Notes under the pieces: generated by a model
Told to the model about the DNA's origin: nothing
What the model saw: the letters and a program-made list of their open reading frames with translations, nothing else
Database searches by the model: none
Origin: PALSA-555 sp963821325
GTDB lineage: Bacteria; Actinomycetota; Acidimicrobiia; IMCC26256; PALSA-555
Assembly (NCBI GenBank): GCA_963821325.1
Contig: CAWGDC010000002.1
Coordinates: 186,001 to 250,000 of the forward strand
DNA length: 64,000 nucleotides
Direction of reading: 5' to 3'
Made by a program: the position numbers and the translations under genes
Shown here: positions 35,258-44,040 of the stretch, one piece after another
Layout: every line of letters starts with the position of its first letter
How positions within the stretch are numbered: the stretch's first letter is position 1

Positions 35258-35965
35258 TCACGTGAGCGCCGGCGGGCCGAACGCGGGACCAGCGAAGCGA
35301 TCGCGCGTGGTGAAGTCGCCCACCTCGGCTCGTCGCAGCGATCGGGCCTGGTGCGCCGGATGTCCGAGGGCGAGCAGCGCGGCCACGGCGAACTCGTCGG
35401 GCACGCCGAGCAGCTCCTGCGCCTCACGCTCCCGGCGGGTCACCATCGTCGTGATCACGCCACCCAGCCCGGCGGCACGCGCCGCGAGGAGGACGTTCCA
35501 CACGAACGGATAGACCGATGCGCCACCGATCAGCGTGTACCGGTCGAGGTCGCGGTCCGTGGCCGCCAGGGCGCGCAGGTCGGCCAGGACCACGAGGAGA
35601 ACGGGCACCTCGTCGAGGTGCTCCGCGAAGCCACCCGGACCGGCCGCGGCGGCCTCGGCGACGGCGGCTGCGCCGTCGAGCGCCTGCCGTTCGGCGCGGC
35701 GATCGGTCAGCGGCGCCCAGGGCACCAGCCCGGCGGCCGCCAACGCCAGGTACTCGTACCAAACCGAGACATAGAGATCGCGGAGCGCCCGTCGCGTCGC
35801 CGGGTCGGTCACGACGATCAACCGCCATCCTTGACGGTTGCCGCCACTCGGCGCGAACCGGGCGAGGTCGAGCACCCGGAACAGCTCGTCGTCCGTCACG
35901 GGCTCGTCGGTGAACTCGCGGACCGTCGCGCAGGTTCGCAGCACGTCACTCAACTCCACACGCAC
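35258..35965 (-). CDS. Nitroreductase family protein
   Basis: 235 aa. FMN-dependent nitroreductase fold with TVREFTDEPVTDDELFRVLDLARFAPSGGNRQGWRLIVV at the N-terminus (the FMN-phosphate-binding Arg/Ser region) and LGGVITTMVTRREREAQELLGVPDEFAVAALLALGHP at the C-terminus. It reduces nitro groups, quinones or flavin using NAD(P)H. Divergent from the aldo/keto reductase. Confidence 0.87.
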   Translation of the reverse strand: MRVELSDVLRTCATVREFTDEPVTDDELFRVLDLARFAPSGGNRQGWRLIVVTDPATRRALRDLYVSVWYEYLALAAAGLVPWAPLTDRRAERQALDGAAAVAEAAAAGPGGFAEHLDEVPVLLVVLADLRALAATDRDLDRYTLIGGASVYPFVWNVLLAARAAGLGGVITTMVTRREREAQELLGVPDEFAVAALLALGHPAHQARSLRRAEVGDFTTRDRFAGPAFGPPALT

Positions 35966-36134
35966 CCCCTGGTCGTCGCGCCGACCGCTCGGATCGGACG
36001 CCGGGCCGGCGTGGCATCGCGACCCGATACATTCTGGATCGTCGGCCCGTGGGCACCACCCCGACCGCGGCCGACGAGCGGCATCGGGCGAGCGTGGCGA
36101 TCACGCGGCCGTCGCAGGGCTTGTGAGGAGGACC

Positions 36135-37103
36135 ATGCGGTACGTCGAAGCAGCCGGCCTGCGGGTGTCCGCGATCGGGCTCGGATGCTGGCAGTTCGGT
36201 TCGAACGACTGGGGATACGGCAACGCCTACGGCGAGACGACGGCCGTCGAGCTCGTGCACCGCGGACTGGACCTCGGCGTCAATCTCGTCGACACCGCCG
36301 AGGTGTACGCGCACGGCGTGTCCGAGGCGATCGTCGGCCGGGCGCTCGAGGGGCGCCGCGACGAGGCGTTCGTCGCCACGAAGGTGCTGCCGATCTGGCC
36401 GACCGCCTCGCGGGTGCACGAGCACGGCCGGCTCTCGGCGCTGCGCCTCGGGGTGCCCACGATCGACCTCTACCAGGTCCACTGGCCGAACCCGGTCGTC
36501 CCGCTCCGCTCGACCATGGCCGGGATGCGGCGGCTCGTCGACGCCGGCATCGTGGCCCACGTCGGGGTCAGCAACTTCTCGCCGTCGCGATGGGAGTCGG
36601 CCGAGCGGGACCTCGGGAGCCCGGTCGTCTCGAACCAGGTGCACTTCAGCCTGCTGCAGCGCAAGCCCGACCGGGGCAACGTCGAGTACGCGCAGACCAA
36701 CGACCGCGTCGTCATCGCCTACAGCCCGCTCGAGCAGGGCGTGCTCGGTGGTCGTTACGACGCCGCGCACCCGCCGGCCGGGCCGGCGCGACGCAACAAC
36801 CCGCTGTGCCTCCCCGAGAACCTCGAGCGGGCCACGCCGGTCATCGAGGCGCTGCGCCGTCTCGCGAAGGCCCACGACGCGACGCCCGCACAGGTCGCGC
36901 TGGCGTGGCTGATCCGCAAGCCGAACGTCGTCGCCATCCCGGGCGCCAGCTCGGTCGAGCAGCTCGAGCACAATGTCGCGGCCGCCGACCTCGACCTCAC
37001 CGACGAGGAGCACGAGGAGCTCACCGCCGAGAGCGACCGCTTCGAGCCCCTCGGCGGCGTCGCGACCGGCGTCGGCATGCTGCGCGCCCGCCGCTCCGCG
37101 TAA
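36135..37103 (+). CDS. Aldo/keto reductase
   Basis: 322 aa from the ATG at 36135, preceded by GAGGAGGACC. Catalytic tetrad candidates: Asp and Tyr in DTAEVYAHG, Lys in VATKVLP, and His in LYQVHWP. NADPH contacts appear near IPGASSVEQLEHNV. The N-terminal part GLRVSAIGLGCWQFG is typical. It reduces aldehydes or ketones. The substrate is not deducible. Confidence 0.9.
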   Translation: MRYVEAAGLRVSAIGLGCWQFGSNDWGYGNAYGETTAVELVHRGLDLGVNLVDTAEVYAHGVSEAIVGRALEGRRDEAFVATKVLPIWPTASRVHEHGRLSALRLGVPTIDLYQVHWPNPVVPLRSTMAGMRRLVDAGIVAHVGVSNFSPSRWESAERDLGSPVVSNQVHFSLLQRKPDRGNVEYAQTNDRVVIAYSPLEQGVLGGRYDAAHPPAGPARRNNPLCLPENLERATPVIEALRRLAKAHDATPAQVALAWLIRKPNVVAIPGASSVEQLEHNVAAADLDLTDEEHEELTAESDRFEPLGGVATGVGMLRARRSA

Positions 37104-37136
37104 CCGCAGCCGCCGACCGGCGCGGCGTCGGTGCTT

Positions 37137-38328
37137 TCAGCCGGCGACCCGCAGCATCCAGGTGCGGATGAGCGCCAGCCGGGCAACCGTCGCCCCCGTC
37201 CAGGTCACGGCCAGCGCCGCGAGCTGGAGGGCGAGGCCGCCGCCGGCCGCGTCGACGAGACCGAGCGCCGCGCTCGTGACCGCGATGGACCCGAACCACA
37301 CGGCGAGGGCGCCCCGCCAGTGCCGTCCGGCGAGGCCGCCGCCGACGACGAAGTGACGATTCGCCCACGTGTTGCCGAGGAAGGTGGCGGTGACGGCGAT
37401 CGCGTTCGCGGCGATCGCCCCGAGCGGGCCGCGCACGGCGACGAAGATGGCCAGCGACGTCGCGGTGGAGAGGATGCCGATGACACCGAACCGGACGATC
37501 CGGCGCCCGAAGTCATCGCCGAGGCGGGCCCGTCGCCGCGCCGGCCAGCTCGACGCGGCCGCGGCCGGTCGCGAACCGCCACGCCATCCGCGCGGCGCCG
37601 CGCAGATCCTGCACCGCGGTCGGCACGACCCGCACCCGGCTGTCGGTGTCGTCGACCCAGTCGACCGGCAGCTCGTGGATCCGGAGGCCGTTGTGCTCGG
37701 CGAGGAGCAGCAGCTCGGTGTCGAAGAACCATCCCTGGTCCGCGACAGCGTCCAAGAGCGGGCCGACCACGTCGGCACGGACGGCCTTGAACCCGCACTG
37801 TGCGTCCCGGACTCGGCTGGCGAACACGACCCGCAGCATCAGGTTGTAGAGGCGCGAGATCAGCTCGCGTTTCGGGCCGCGGGCCACCTCCGCGCCGGGA
37901 AGCAGCCGTGAGCCGATCGCGACGTCCGAATGGCCCGAGATCAACGGCGCGACGAGCGGGAGGAGGGCGCTGAGGTCCGTGGAGAGATCGACGTCGGTGT
38001 ACGCCACGACGATGGCGTCGCTCGTCGCCCACGCGGAGCGCAGCGCCCGGCCACGCCCGGCCCGGTCGACCCGGATCACGCGCACGCCGGGCAGCCGCCG
38101 GGCGAGCTCGTCGGCGAGCGCCCCCGTGTCGTCGTCCGACGCGCTGTCGGCGATGGTGATCCGCCACGAGAACGGGAAGTTCGCCGCCAGGTAGTCGCGA
38201 AGCCGCCCGACGTTCGCCTCGAGCACCCGCGCCTCGTTGCGGACCGGGACCACGAGGTCGACCGCCGGCGGCGCCGCCTCGGCGGGCCGGGCGACGCGCG
38301 ACGTCTCGTCCGTCGAGGTCGGCATCAC
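37137..38328 (-). CDS. Glycosyltransferase family 2 fused to GtrA-like membrane domain, one frameshift
   Basis: The N-terminal part (from 38328) is a polyprenyl-phosphate glycosyltransferase: DLVVPVRNEARVLEANV, the DxD-type YTDVDLSTDL, then RDAQCGFKAVRADV, WFFDTELLLLAEHNG. After GRVELAGAAT the frame shifts near 37540, and the protein continues as a GtrA domain of four helices (FGVIGILSTATSLAIFVAV, AIAVTATFLGNTWANRHFV). GT2-GtrA fusions are common in actinobacteria and transfer sugar to a lipid carrier and flip it. The break lies in a G/C run and may be an assembly error. Confidence 0.82.
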
Positions 38329-38517
38329 ACGTCCCGTCTCACGTTGTCACGATAGGTGCGCGGTACGCGGTGGGCGGGACCGTCGCCCTTCCGGGACCGC
38401 CCCCGCACTGCGCACGCCCACCCGCTGGGCCGGACCGGGCATCAGGCGTCAGTTTGCCCGGGGGACCGCCGGACGGGCGCACGGCGCCGAGCCCCTGGAT
38501 GCACGATGATGAGGGTC

Positions 38518-39495
38518 ATGCGTCGGGTCGCCGTGGGACTGGCACTCCTCGGGCTCTCGGCCGCGCTGCTCAGCGCCCCGTCCGGCGCCGCTCCCGGCGC
38601 GACGGTGACGAACCCCCGGTACGCCGTCGGGGTCCGGACCGAGCCGTTCGTCGACACCACTCGCGCCACGCCGGCGAACGGCTCGTTCGCGGGCAGCCCG
38701 ACCCGGTCGCTGCCGACCCTCGTCCTCTATCCCGCACGCGGCACGCCCGGCCCGACCGACCACCCCGGGGCCGCGCCGGCCCGCGGCACCTTCCCGCTCA
38801 TCATGTTCGCCCACGGCAACGGCTCGAACGGCGCCGCCTACGAGCCGCTGCTGCGCCAGTGGGTCGCCGCCGGGTACGTCGTCGCCGCGCCCACGTTCCC
38901 GCTCTCCAGCCAGGGCGCACCCGGCGGCGACACCATCAACGACTACCCCCACCAGCCCGGCGACATCAGCTTCGTGCTCACCGCCATGCTGCGCCTCAAC
39001 CGCGCCGCGGGCAGCCCGTTCCATGGCCTGCTCGCCGCTGGGCGTGTCGGCGTGGTCGGCCACTCGCTCGGCGGCGCCACCGTCCTCGGCGTCGCGGTGA
39101 ACAGCTGCTGCGCCGACCCGCGGATTCGGGCCGCGGTGTCGATCGACGGGCTCGAGCTGCCCTTCGGGACGGGGCAGTTCTTCACCGGTCGACACGTCCC
39201 TCTCCTCGTGTTCCACGGTGACGCCGACCAGACGATCCCCTACGCGTCGAGCGTCCAGGTCTACGCGGCCGCGCCGACCCCCAAGTTCTTCGTGACGCTG
39301 CACGGGGCGCCGCACACCGCGTTCCGGCAGGCCGCCGACGCGCAGATCGCCGCGCCGCCGTGGGAGCCGGTCATCGTCATGTCCGTCCTCGACTTCCTGA
39401 ACCGCTACGTCCGAGGCGACCCCACCGCGCTCGCCCCGCTGCAGGCGGCCGCCACCGTCCCGGGCGTCGCCAGCCTGCAGGAACAGGTCGGGTAG
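38518..39495 (+). CDS. Secreted alpha/beta hydrolase
   Basis: 325 aa from the ATG at 38518 (GATGAGG upstream). Signal peptide VAVGLALLGLSAALLSAPSGAAPG. Catalytic elements: the nucleophile elbow GHSLGG (VGVVGHSLGGATVLGVA), an Asp in FHGDADQTIPY, and His in LHGAPHTAF, plus oxyanion HGNGSNG. Resembles dienelactone-hydrolase, cutinase-like or PAF-acetylhydrolase proteins. It hydrolyses esters outside the cell. Confidence 0.85.
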   Translation: MRRVAVGLALLGLSAALLSAPSGAAPGATVTNPRYAVGVRTEPFVDTTRATPANGSFAGSPTRSLPTLVLYPARGTPGPTDHPGAAPARGTFPLIMFAHGNGSNGAAYEPLLRQWVAAGYVVAAPTFPLSSQGAPGGDTINDYPHQPGDISFVLTAMLRLNRAAGSPFHGLLAAGRVGVVGHSLGGATVLGVAVNSCCADPRIRAAVSIDGLELPFGTGQFFTGRHVPLLVFHGDADQTIPYASSVQVYAAAPTPKFFVTLHGAPHTAFRQAADAQIAAPPWEPVIVMSVLDFLNRYVRGDPTALAPLQAAATVPGVASLQEQVG

Positions 39496-39505
39496 CCCGG
39501 CGCCG

Positions 39506-39952
39506 ATGACGCCGTACGTCAGCGCCGGGGCGGGCTTCCTGCTCGCGGTGGTGTGGTTCGATCTGATGTTCGACGTGCAGGTCCTGCGCCACCGGCGGGG
39601 CGACGTGCCCGAGCCGGTCCTCGCGTCGATCGCCGGCTACTACCGCCGGGTCACGACCGCGGCACGTCCGATGAACCGTCTCGTCGCCGCGGTGATGCTC
39701 GGCACCCTCGCCGCGATCGTGCTCGAGATCACGAGCGGCGACGTGCCGGGCTGGGTCGCGTGGCTGTCCCTCGTGCTCGCCGCGTCGCCGATGCTGCTTG
39801 CCGGGCTGCGCACCGTCCCGCACGCCGTCCGGCTCGGCGCGGGCACCGACCCCGTCGAGCGGCAGCGTCACCTCGCCCGGACGATCTGCGTCGAGCATCT
39901 CGGCTGCCTGGTCGCGATCGGGTCGCTGCTGGTGGTGCAGCTCGCCCGCTGA
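39506..39952 (+). CDS. Hypothetical membrane protein
   Basis: 148 aa with three or four hydrophobic helices (VSAGAGFLLAVVWFDLMFDV, LVAAVMLGTLAAIVLEI, VAWLSLVLAASPMLLAGL, CLVAIGSLLVVQLA). It follows the hydrolase gene by 10 nt on the same strand, so co-transcription is likely. Function unknown. Confidence 0.65.
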   Translation: MTPYVSAGAGFLLAVVWFDLMFDVQVLRHRRGDVPEPVLASIAGYYRRVTTAARPMNRLVAAVMLGTLAAIVLEITSGDVPGWVAWLSLVLAASPMLLAGLRTVPHAVRLGAGTDPVERQRHLARTICVEHLGCLVAIGSLLVVQLAR

Positions 39953-40031
39953 CCCACCGCAGCCGCCAGTTGCACGCTCGCGGCGCGGTCGGCGACAGTC
40001 GCGCGCAGCGGGACGAGACGGAGGAGCGAAC

Positions 40032-42335
40032 GTGGGGCCAACACGGTTCGGGGGCCGGATCGGCCGCGACTGGCGCGACTCGGAGCCGTGGTGGCCGCCC
40101 GACCCGGCGCCGCCCGAGGGGGCGCCGAACGTGGTGCTCATCGTCCTCGACGACGTCGGGTTCGCGCAGCTCGGCTGCTACGGCTCGGACATCCGCACGC
40201 CGGTGATCGACGGGCTCGCGGCGAGCGGCGTGCGGCTCACGAACTTCCACACGACGGCGCTGTGCTCCCCGACCCGGGCGTGCCTGCTCACCGGCCGCAA
40301 CCACCACCGCAGCGGGATGGGCCGGGTCGCCGACCTGGCGATGGGGTACCCGGGGTACTCGGGGACGCCGCCGCGCGAGAACGGGTTCCTCTCCGAGATC
40401 CTGCGGGCCTGCGGCTACGCGACGTACGCGGTCGGGAAGTGGCATCTCACCCCGGACGACGAGACCCACATGGGGGCGCCGCGCTGGACGTGGCCGCTCG
40501 GGCGGGGCTTCGACCGCTGGTACGGGTTCCACGGCGGTGAGACCCACCAGTTCGTCCCGAACCTGTACCACGACAACCACTCCGTGGTGCCGCCCCGGTC
40601 GATCGAGGACGGGTACCACCTGAGCGCCGACCTGGCCGACCAGGCCATCGGCTACCTCGGGGACCTGCGGGCCGTGGACGTCGACCGTCGGTTCTTCCTC
40701 TACTTCTGCACCGGTGCGTGCCACTCGCCGCACCACGCCCCCCGACCGTGGATCGAGCAGTACCGGGGGGCGTTCGACGACGGGTGGGACGCGCTGCGGG
40801 AGCGGGTCTTCGCCCGCCAGCTCGAGCGGGGGATCCTCCCCGCGGGGACGCGCTGCTCGCCCCGCCCGTCGTGGGTGCCGGCGTGGGAGGAGCTCGACGG
40901 GCCGAACCAGGCACTCGCCGCCCGGTTCATGGAGTGCTTCGCGGCGTTCCTCTCCTACACGGACGCGCAGGTGGGTCGGCTCCTCGCGTTCCTCGACGAC
41001 GTCGGGGACCTCGACGACACGCTCGTGCTGCTCGTCTCGGACAACGGGGCGAGCGCCGAGGGTGGGCGCGACGGGTCGATCAACGACGGGCGGCTCGCGA
41101 ACCTCGACCCGGCCGGCCGGGGGGAGATGCGGGCCCGCATCGACGAGCTGGGCGGCCCGTCGACCCACAACAACTACCCGTGGGGTTGGACGATGGCGGG
41201 CAACACGCCGTTCAAGCGCTGGAAGCGCGAGGTCCACGAGGGGGGCGTCGCCGACCCGTGCATCGTGTCGTGGCCCGCCCGCTTCGCGGGGTCGGCTGGC
41301 ACGGTCCGCCACCAGTTCGCGCACGCCATCGACGTCGTGCCGACGGTCCTCGACCTCGTCGGGGTCGACGCACCCGCCGAGCTGGACTACGTCCCCCAGA
41401 CCGCGATCGACGGGACCAGCTTCGCCTACCTCCTCGCCCGCGACAGCGCCGACGAGCCCGGCCGGCACCTCACGCAGCACTTCGAGATGTTCGGGTCGCG
41501 GGCGCTCTACCACGACGGGTGGAAGGCGGTCACGTTCCATCCGGTCGGCGCGATGTACGGCGACGGGCTGAACCCGAACGCGTCGTTCGACGACGACGTG
41601 TGGGAGCTGTACCACGTCGCCGACGACGTGTCCGAGACGTCGGACCTCGCCGCAGACGAGCCGGCGCGCGTGGAGGCGATGGTGGCGCGATGGTGGGAGG
41701 AGGCGGCCCGCAACCAGGTGCTGCCGCTCGACAACCGGGTGCTGGAGACGTTGGCGCACCCCCGCCCGTCGCGGCTGCGACCCCGTGACACCTTCCGCTA
41801 CTTCGCTGGCGGGTCCCAGGTCCCGGAGCGCGTCGCGGTGGACGTGCACAACCGGTCCCACGCGATCCGCGTCGAAATCGACGTCGCCGCGTCGACGGTG
41901 CCGGAGGGGGTGCTGCTCGCCGTCGGCTGCGTCCTGGGCGGCTGGTCGCTGCATCTGCTCGACGGCCGGCCGCGCTACGTCCACAACCTGTACGGCAAGG
42001 AGCGCCACGTCGTCGAGGCCGACGACCCGCTGCCCGCCGGCCGTCACGTCCTCGAGCTCGCGTTCGACAAGGACGACGGGTTGGGCGGCCACGCCGTGCT
42101 GTCCTGCGACGGCACCACCCTCGCCGAGGCCGACATCCCCCGGTTCACGCCCGCGTCGTTCAACGGGGTCGGGATCGGGCTCACGTGCGGGTACGAATGG
42201 GGCCCGGCCGTCGGGGACGGCTACACCGCGCCGTTCCCGTTCAACGGGACGATCCTGCGGGCCGAGGTGCGCACCACCGGACCCGTGACCCGCGATCCCG
42301 TCGCGGAGCTCGCGGCCATCCTCGCCGAGCAGTAG
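40032..42335 (+). CDS. Arylsulfatase, Cys-type (formylglycine-dependent)
   Basis: 767 aa from a GTG preceded by GGAGGAGC. Sulfatase signature CSPTR at residues 78-82 (HTTALCSPTRACLLTGRN): Cys78 becomes formylglycine. Metal ligands Asp40/Asp41 (VLIVLDDVG) and a downstream DNG (LVSDNGAS) are present. The long C-terminal region (FNGVGIGLTCGYEWGPAVGDGY) is common in large bacterial arylsulfatases. No signal peptide is obvious, so cytosolic or non-classical export. No formylglycine-generating enzyme gene is in the window. Confidence 0.92.
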   Translation: MGPTRFGGRIGRDWRDSEPWWPPDPAPPEGAPNVVLIVLDDVGFAQLGCYGSDIRTPVIDGLAASGVRLTNFHTTALCSPTRACLLTGRNHHRSGMGRVADLAMGYPGYSGTPPRENGFLSEILRACGYATYAVGKWHLTPDDETHMGAPRWTWPLGRGFDRWYGFHGGETHQFVPNLYHDNHSVVPPRSIEDGYHLSADLADQAIGYLGDLRAVDVDRRFFLYFCTGACHSPHHAPRPWIEQYRGAFDDGWDALRERVFARQLERGILPAGTRCSPRPSWVPAWEELDGPNQALAARFMECFAAFLSYTDAQVGRLLAFLDDVGDLDDTLVLLVSDNGASAEGGRDGSINDGRLANLDPAGRGEMRARIDELGGPSTHNNYPWGWTMAGNTPFKRWKREVHEGGVADPCIVSWPARFAGSAGTVRHQFAHAIDVVPTVLDLVGVDAPAELDYVPQTAIDGTSFAYLLARDSADEPGRHLTQHFEMFGSRALYHDGWKAVTFHPVGAMYGDGLNPNASFDDDVWELYHVADDVSETSDLAADEPARVEAMVARWWEEAARNQVLPLDNRVLETLAHPRPSRLRPRDTFRYFAGGSQVPERVAVDVHNRSHAIRVEIDVAASTVPEGVLLAVGCVLGGWSLHLLDGRPRYVHNLYGKERHVVEADDPLPAGRHVLELAFDKDDGLGGHAVLSCDGTTLAEADIPRFTPASFNGVGIGLTCGYEWGPAVGDGYTAPFPFNGTILRAEVRTTGPVTRDPVAELAAILAEQ

Positions 42336-42405
42336 CCCGCGCCCGGGCGGCGGCCGCTCCGGCCGGCGCGGGGGCAGCCGCTACGGTGCCCCCGGGGGAG
42401 GACGC

Positions 42406-43365
42406 ATGCCGATGGACCCGGAGACCCGCAAGCTGCTCGATGACCTCGCGCCCGTCATCGGCGAGCTCGACGAGCAGACCCCGGATGAGGCCCGCGCCCT
42501 GGCCGACGAAGGGATGGTCGCGTGCAGCGGCCCCGGCGACCCGGCCGTCACGACCACCGACCGCCGGGCACCCGGACCCGGCGGTGAGATCCCCATCCGC
42601 GTGTACATGCCGCCCGGCGGCGGGACGTCGCTCCCCGTCGTCGTCTACTTCCACGGTGGCGGGTTCGTCATCGGCAGCATCGCGACCCACGACGGGGTGT
42701 GCCGCGACCTGGCGAGTGCGAGCGGCGCGATCGTGACGTCGGTCGACTACCGGCGCGCACCCGAGCATCGGTTCCCGGCAGCGGTCGAGGACTGCTGGGC
42801 GGCGCTGGAGTGGGTGCACGCCCACGCCGGCACGTTCGGCGGCGACCCGAGCCGCCTCGCCGTCGCGGGCGACAGCGCCGGCGGCACCCTCGCCGCGGCG
42901 ACCGCCATGCTCGCCGGCGAGCGCGGTGGCCCGACGCTTCGCTGCCAGCTGCTCATCTACCCGGGGGTCGGCGTCACCGAGGACCAAGCGTCGGTGCAGG
43001 ACAACGCCGAGGGCTACCTGCTGACGCTACGCGACATCGTCTGGTTCATGGGCCACTACCTCGGTCCCGACGGCGACGCGCAGGACCCGCGCTTCGACCC
43101 GATCTTCGCCACCGACCTGTCCCGCGTCGCGCCGGCGCACATCATCACCTGCGAGTACGACCCGCTGCGCGACGGCGGCCTGGCCTACGCGGCGCGTCTG
43201 CGCGCCGACGGCGTCTCGGTCACCGAGCGCTGCTACGAGGGGCTCATCCACGGCGCGTTCGGGATGCAGGCCGTCGTCTCCGCGTCCCGCGGCATGATCC
43301 GCGACGCGGCCGCGGTGCTGCGCGAGGCGCTGACCGACCGGGAGACCGCCGCGACCCGCGCCTGA
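42406..43365 (+). CDS. Alpha/beta hydrolase, hormone-sensitive-lipase (acetyl esterase) family
   Basis: 319 aa. HGGGFVIG oxyanion box, nucleophile GDSAGG (LAVAGDSAGGTLAAA), Asp in CEYDPLRDGG, and His in GLIHGAFG. N-terminal MDPETRKLLDDLAPVI is typical of HSL-type esterases. Hydrolyses short acyl esters in the cytosol. It follows the sulfatase by about 70 nt on the same strand. Confidence 0.92.
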   Translation: MPMDPETRKLLDDLAPVIGELDEQTPDEARALADEGMVACSGPGDPAVTTTDRRAPGPGGEIPIRVYMPPGGGTSLPVVVYFHGGGFVIGSIATHDGVCRDLASASGAIVTSVDYRRAPEHRFPAAVEDCWAALEWVHAHAGTFGGDPSRLAVAGDSAGGTLAAATAMLAGERGGPTLRCQLLIYPGVGVTEDQASVQDNAEGYLLTLRDIVWFMGHYLGPDGDAQDPRFDPIFATDLSRVAPAHIITCEYDPLRDGGLAYAARLRADGVSVTERCYEGLIHGAFGMQAVVSASRGMIRDAAAVLREALTDRETAATRA

Positions 43366-43456
43366 CCTGAGGCGCACCGCGCCGCCGGGCTGGTTGCGGG
43401 CGACCCGTGACGCTGGGAGAGTGCACCGACCCGCACCGCCAGCCGGAGGTACCCGC

Positions 43457-44038
43457 ATGTCCGACAAGCCCTCCTATCTCGGGCTCCTGAACGCCGTGTC
43501 GCTCAACGAGACCCGGGCGTACGCCTACCTGTCCGCCTGGGCCGACGTCACCCCGAACGACGCGGTGCGCGGCGTGCTGCGCACCGTGGCCGCCCGCGAG
43601 GGGGAGCACGGGATGAGCTTCGCCAAGCAAATCAACGAGCTCGGCTACGAGCTGCGACCGGACGACGACGCGTCCTTCGAGCGGCAGCTGGCCGCCGCGC
43701 GGTCGGACCGCTCCGACCTCGAGAAGTTCGAGGCCACCGGCGTGCTGCGCCTCGACAACGGCGACGGGCCCGACATCTTCGACAAGTTCTTCACCGACCA
43801 CTCCATCGACATCCGCACCGGGGAGCTGCTCGGTCGCTACATCGCCGAGGAGCGGGACTCCCTGCGGCTGCTCCGCGGCTGCCACGACGCCCTGCGCGCC
43901 GAGCGGGGCGACGCCGACCCGACGAACGACGCCGTGTCGTGGCTCGCCGGCAAGCTCGACGCCGTCCTGCGCGCCGTCGACGAGCTCCGCCAGATCGTCG
44001 TCGCCCAGTTCATGCCGCCCACGTCGGTCGAGCCCTGA
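43457..44038 (+). CDS. Ferritin-like/rubrerythrin-type protein
   Basis: 193 aa from the ATG at 43457, preceded by GGAGGT. Segments NAVSLNETRAYAYLSAWADVTPN and VAAREGEHGMSFAKQINELGYEL give Glu and His residues (E-x-x-H in REGEHG) of a di-iron ferritin-like helix bundle; ELLGRYIAEERDSLRLLRGCHD adds a second set. The missing rubredoxin domain means it is not a full rubrerythrin. Likely stores or handles iron, or acts in oxidative stress. Confidence 0.75.
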   Translation: MSDKPSYLGLLNAVSLNETRAYAYLSAWADVTPNDAVRGVLRTVAAREGEHGMSFAKQINELGYELRPDDDASFERQLAAARSDRSDLEKFEATGVLRLDNGDGPDIFDKFFTDHSIDIRTGELLGRYIAEERDSLRLLRGCHDALRAERGDADPTNDAVSWLAGKLDAVLRAVDELRQIVVAQFMPPTSVEP

Positions 44039-44040
44039 CC

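Noticed and set aside
39729..42092. A 787-codon open frame antisense to the arylsulfatase
   Set aside because: It is rich in Arg, Val, Glu and Pro without domain pattern, and the sulfatase on the plus strand has complete motifs. Long antisense frames are expected in high-GC DNA.
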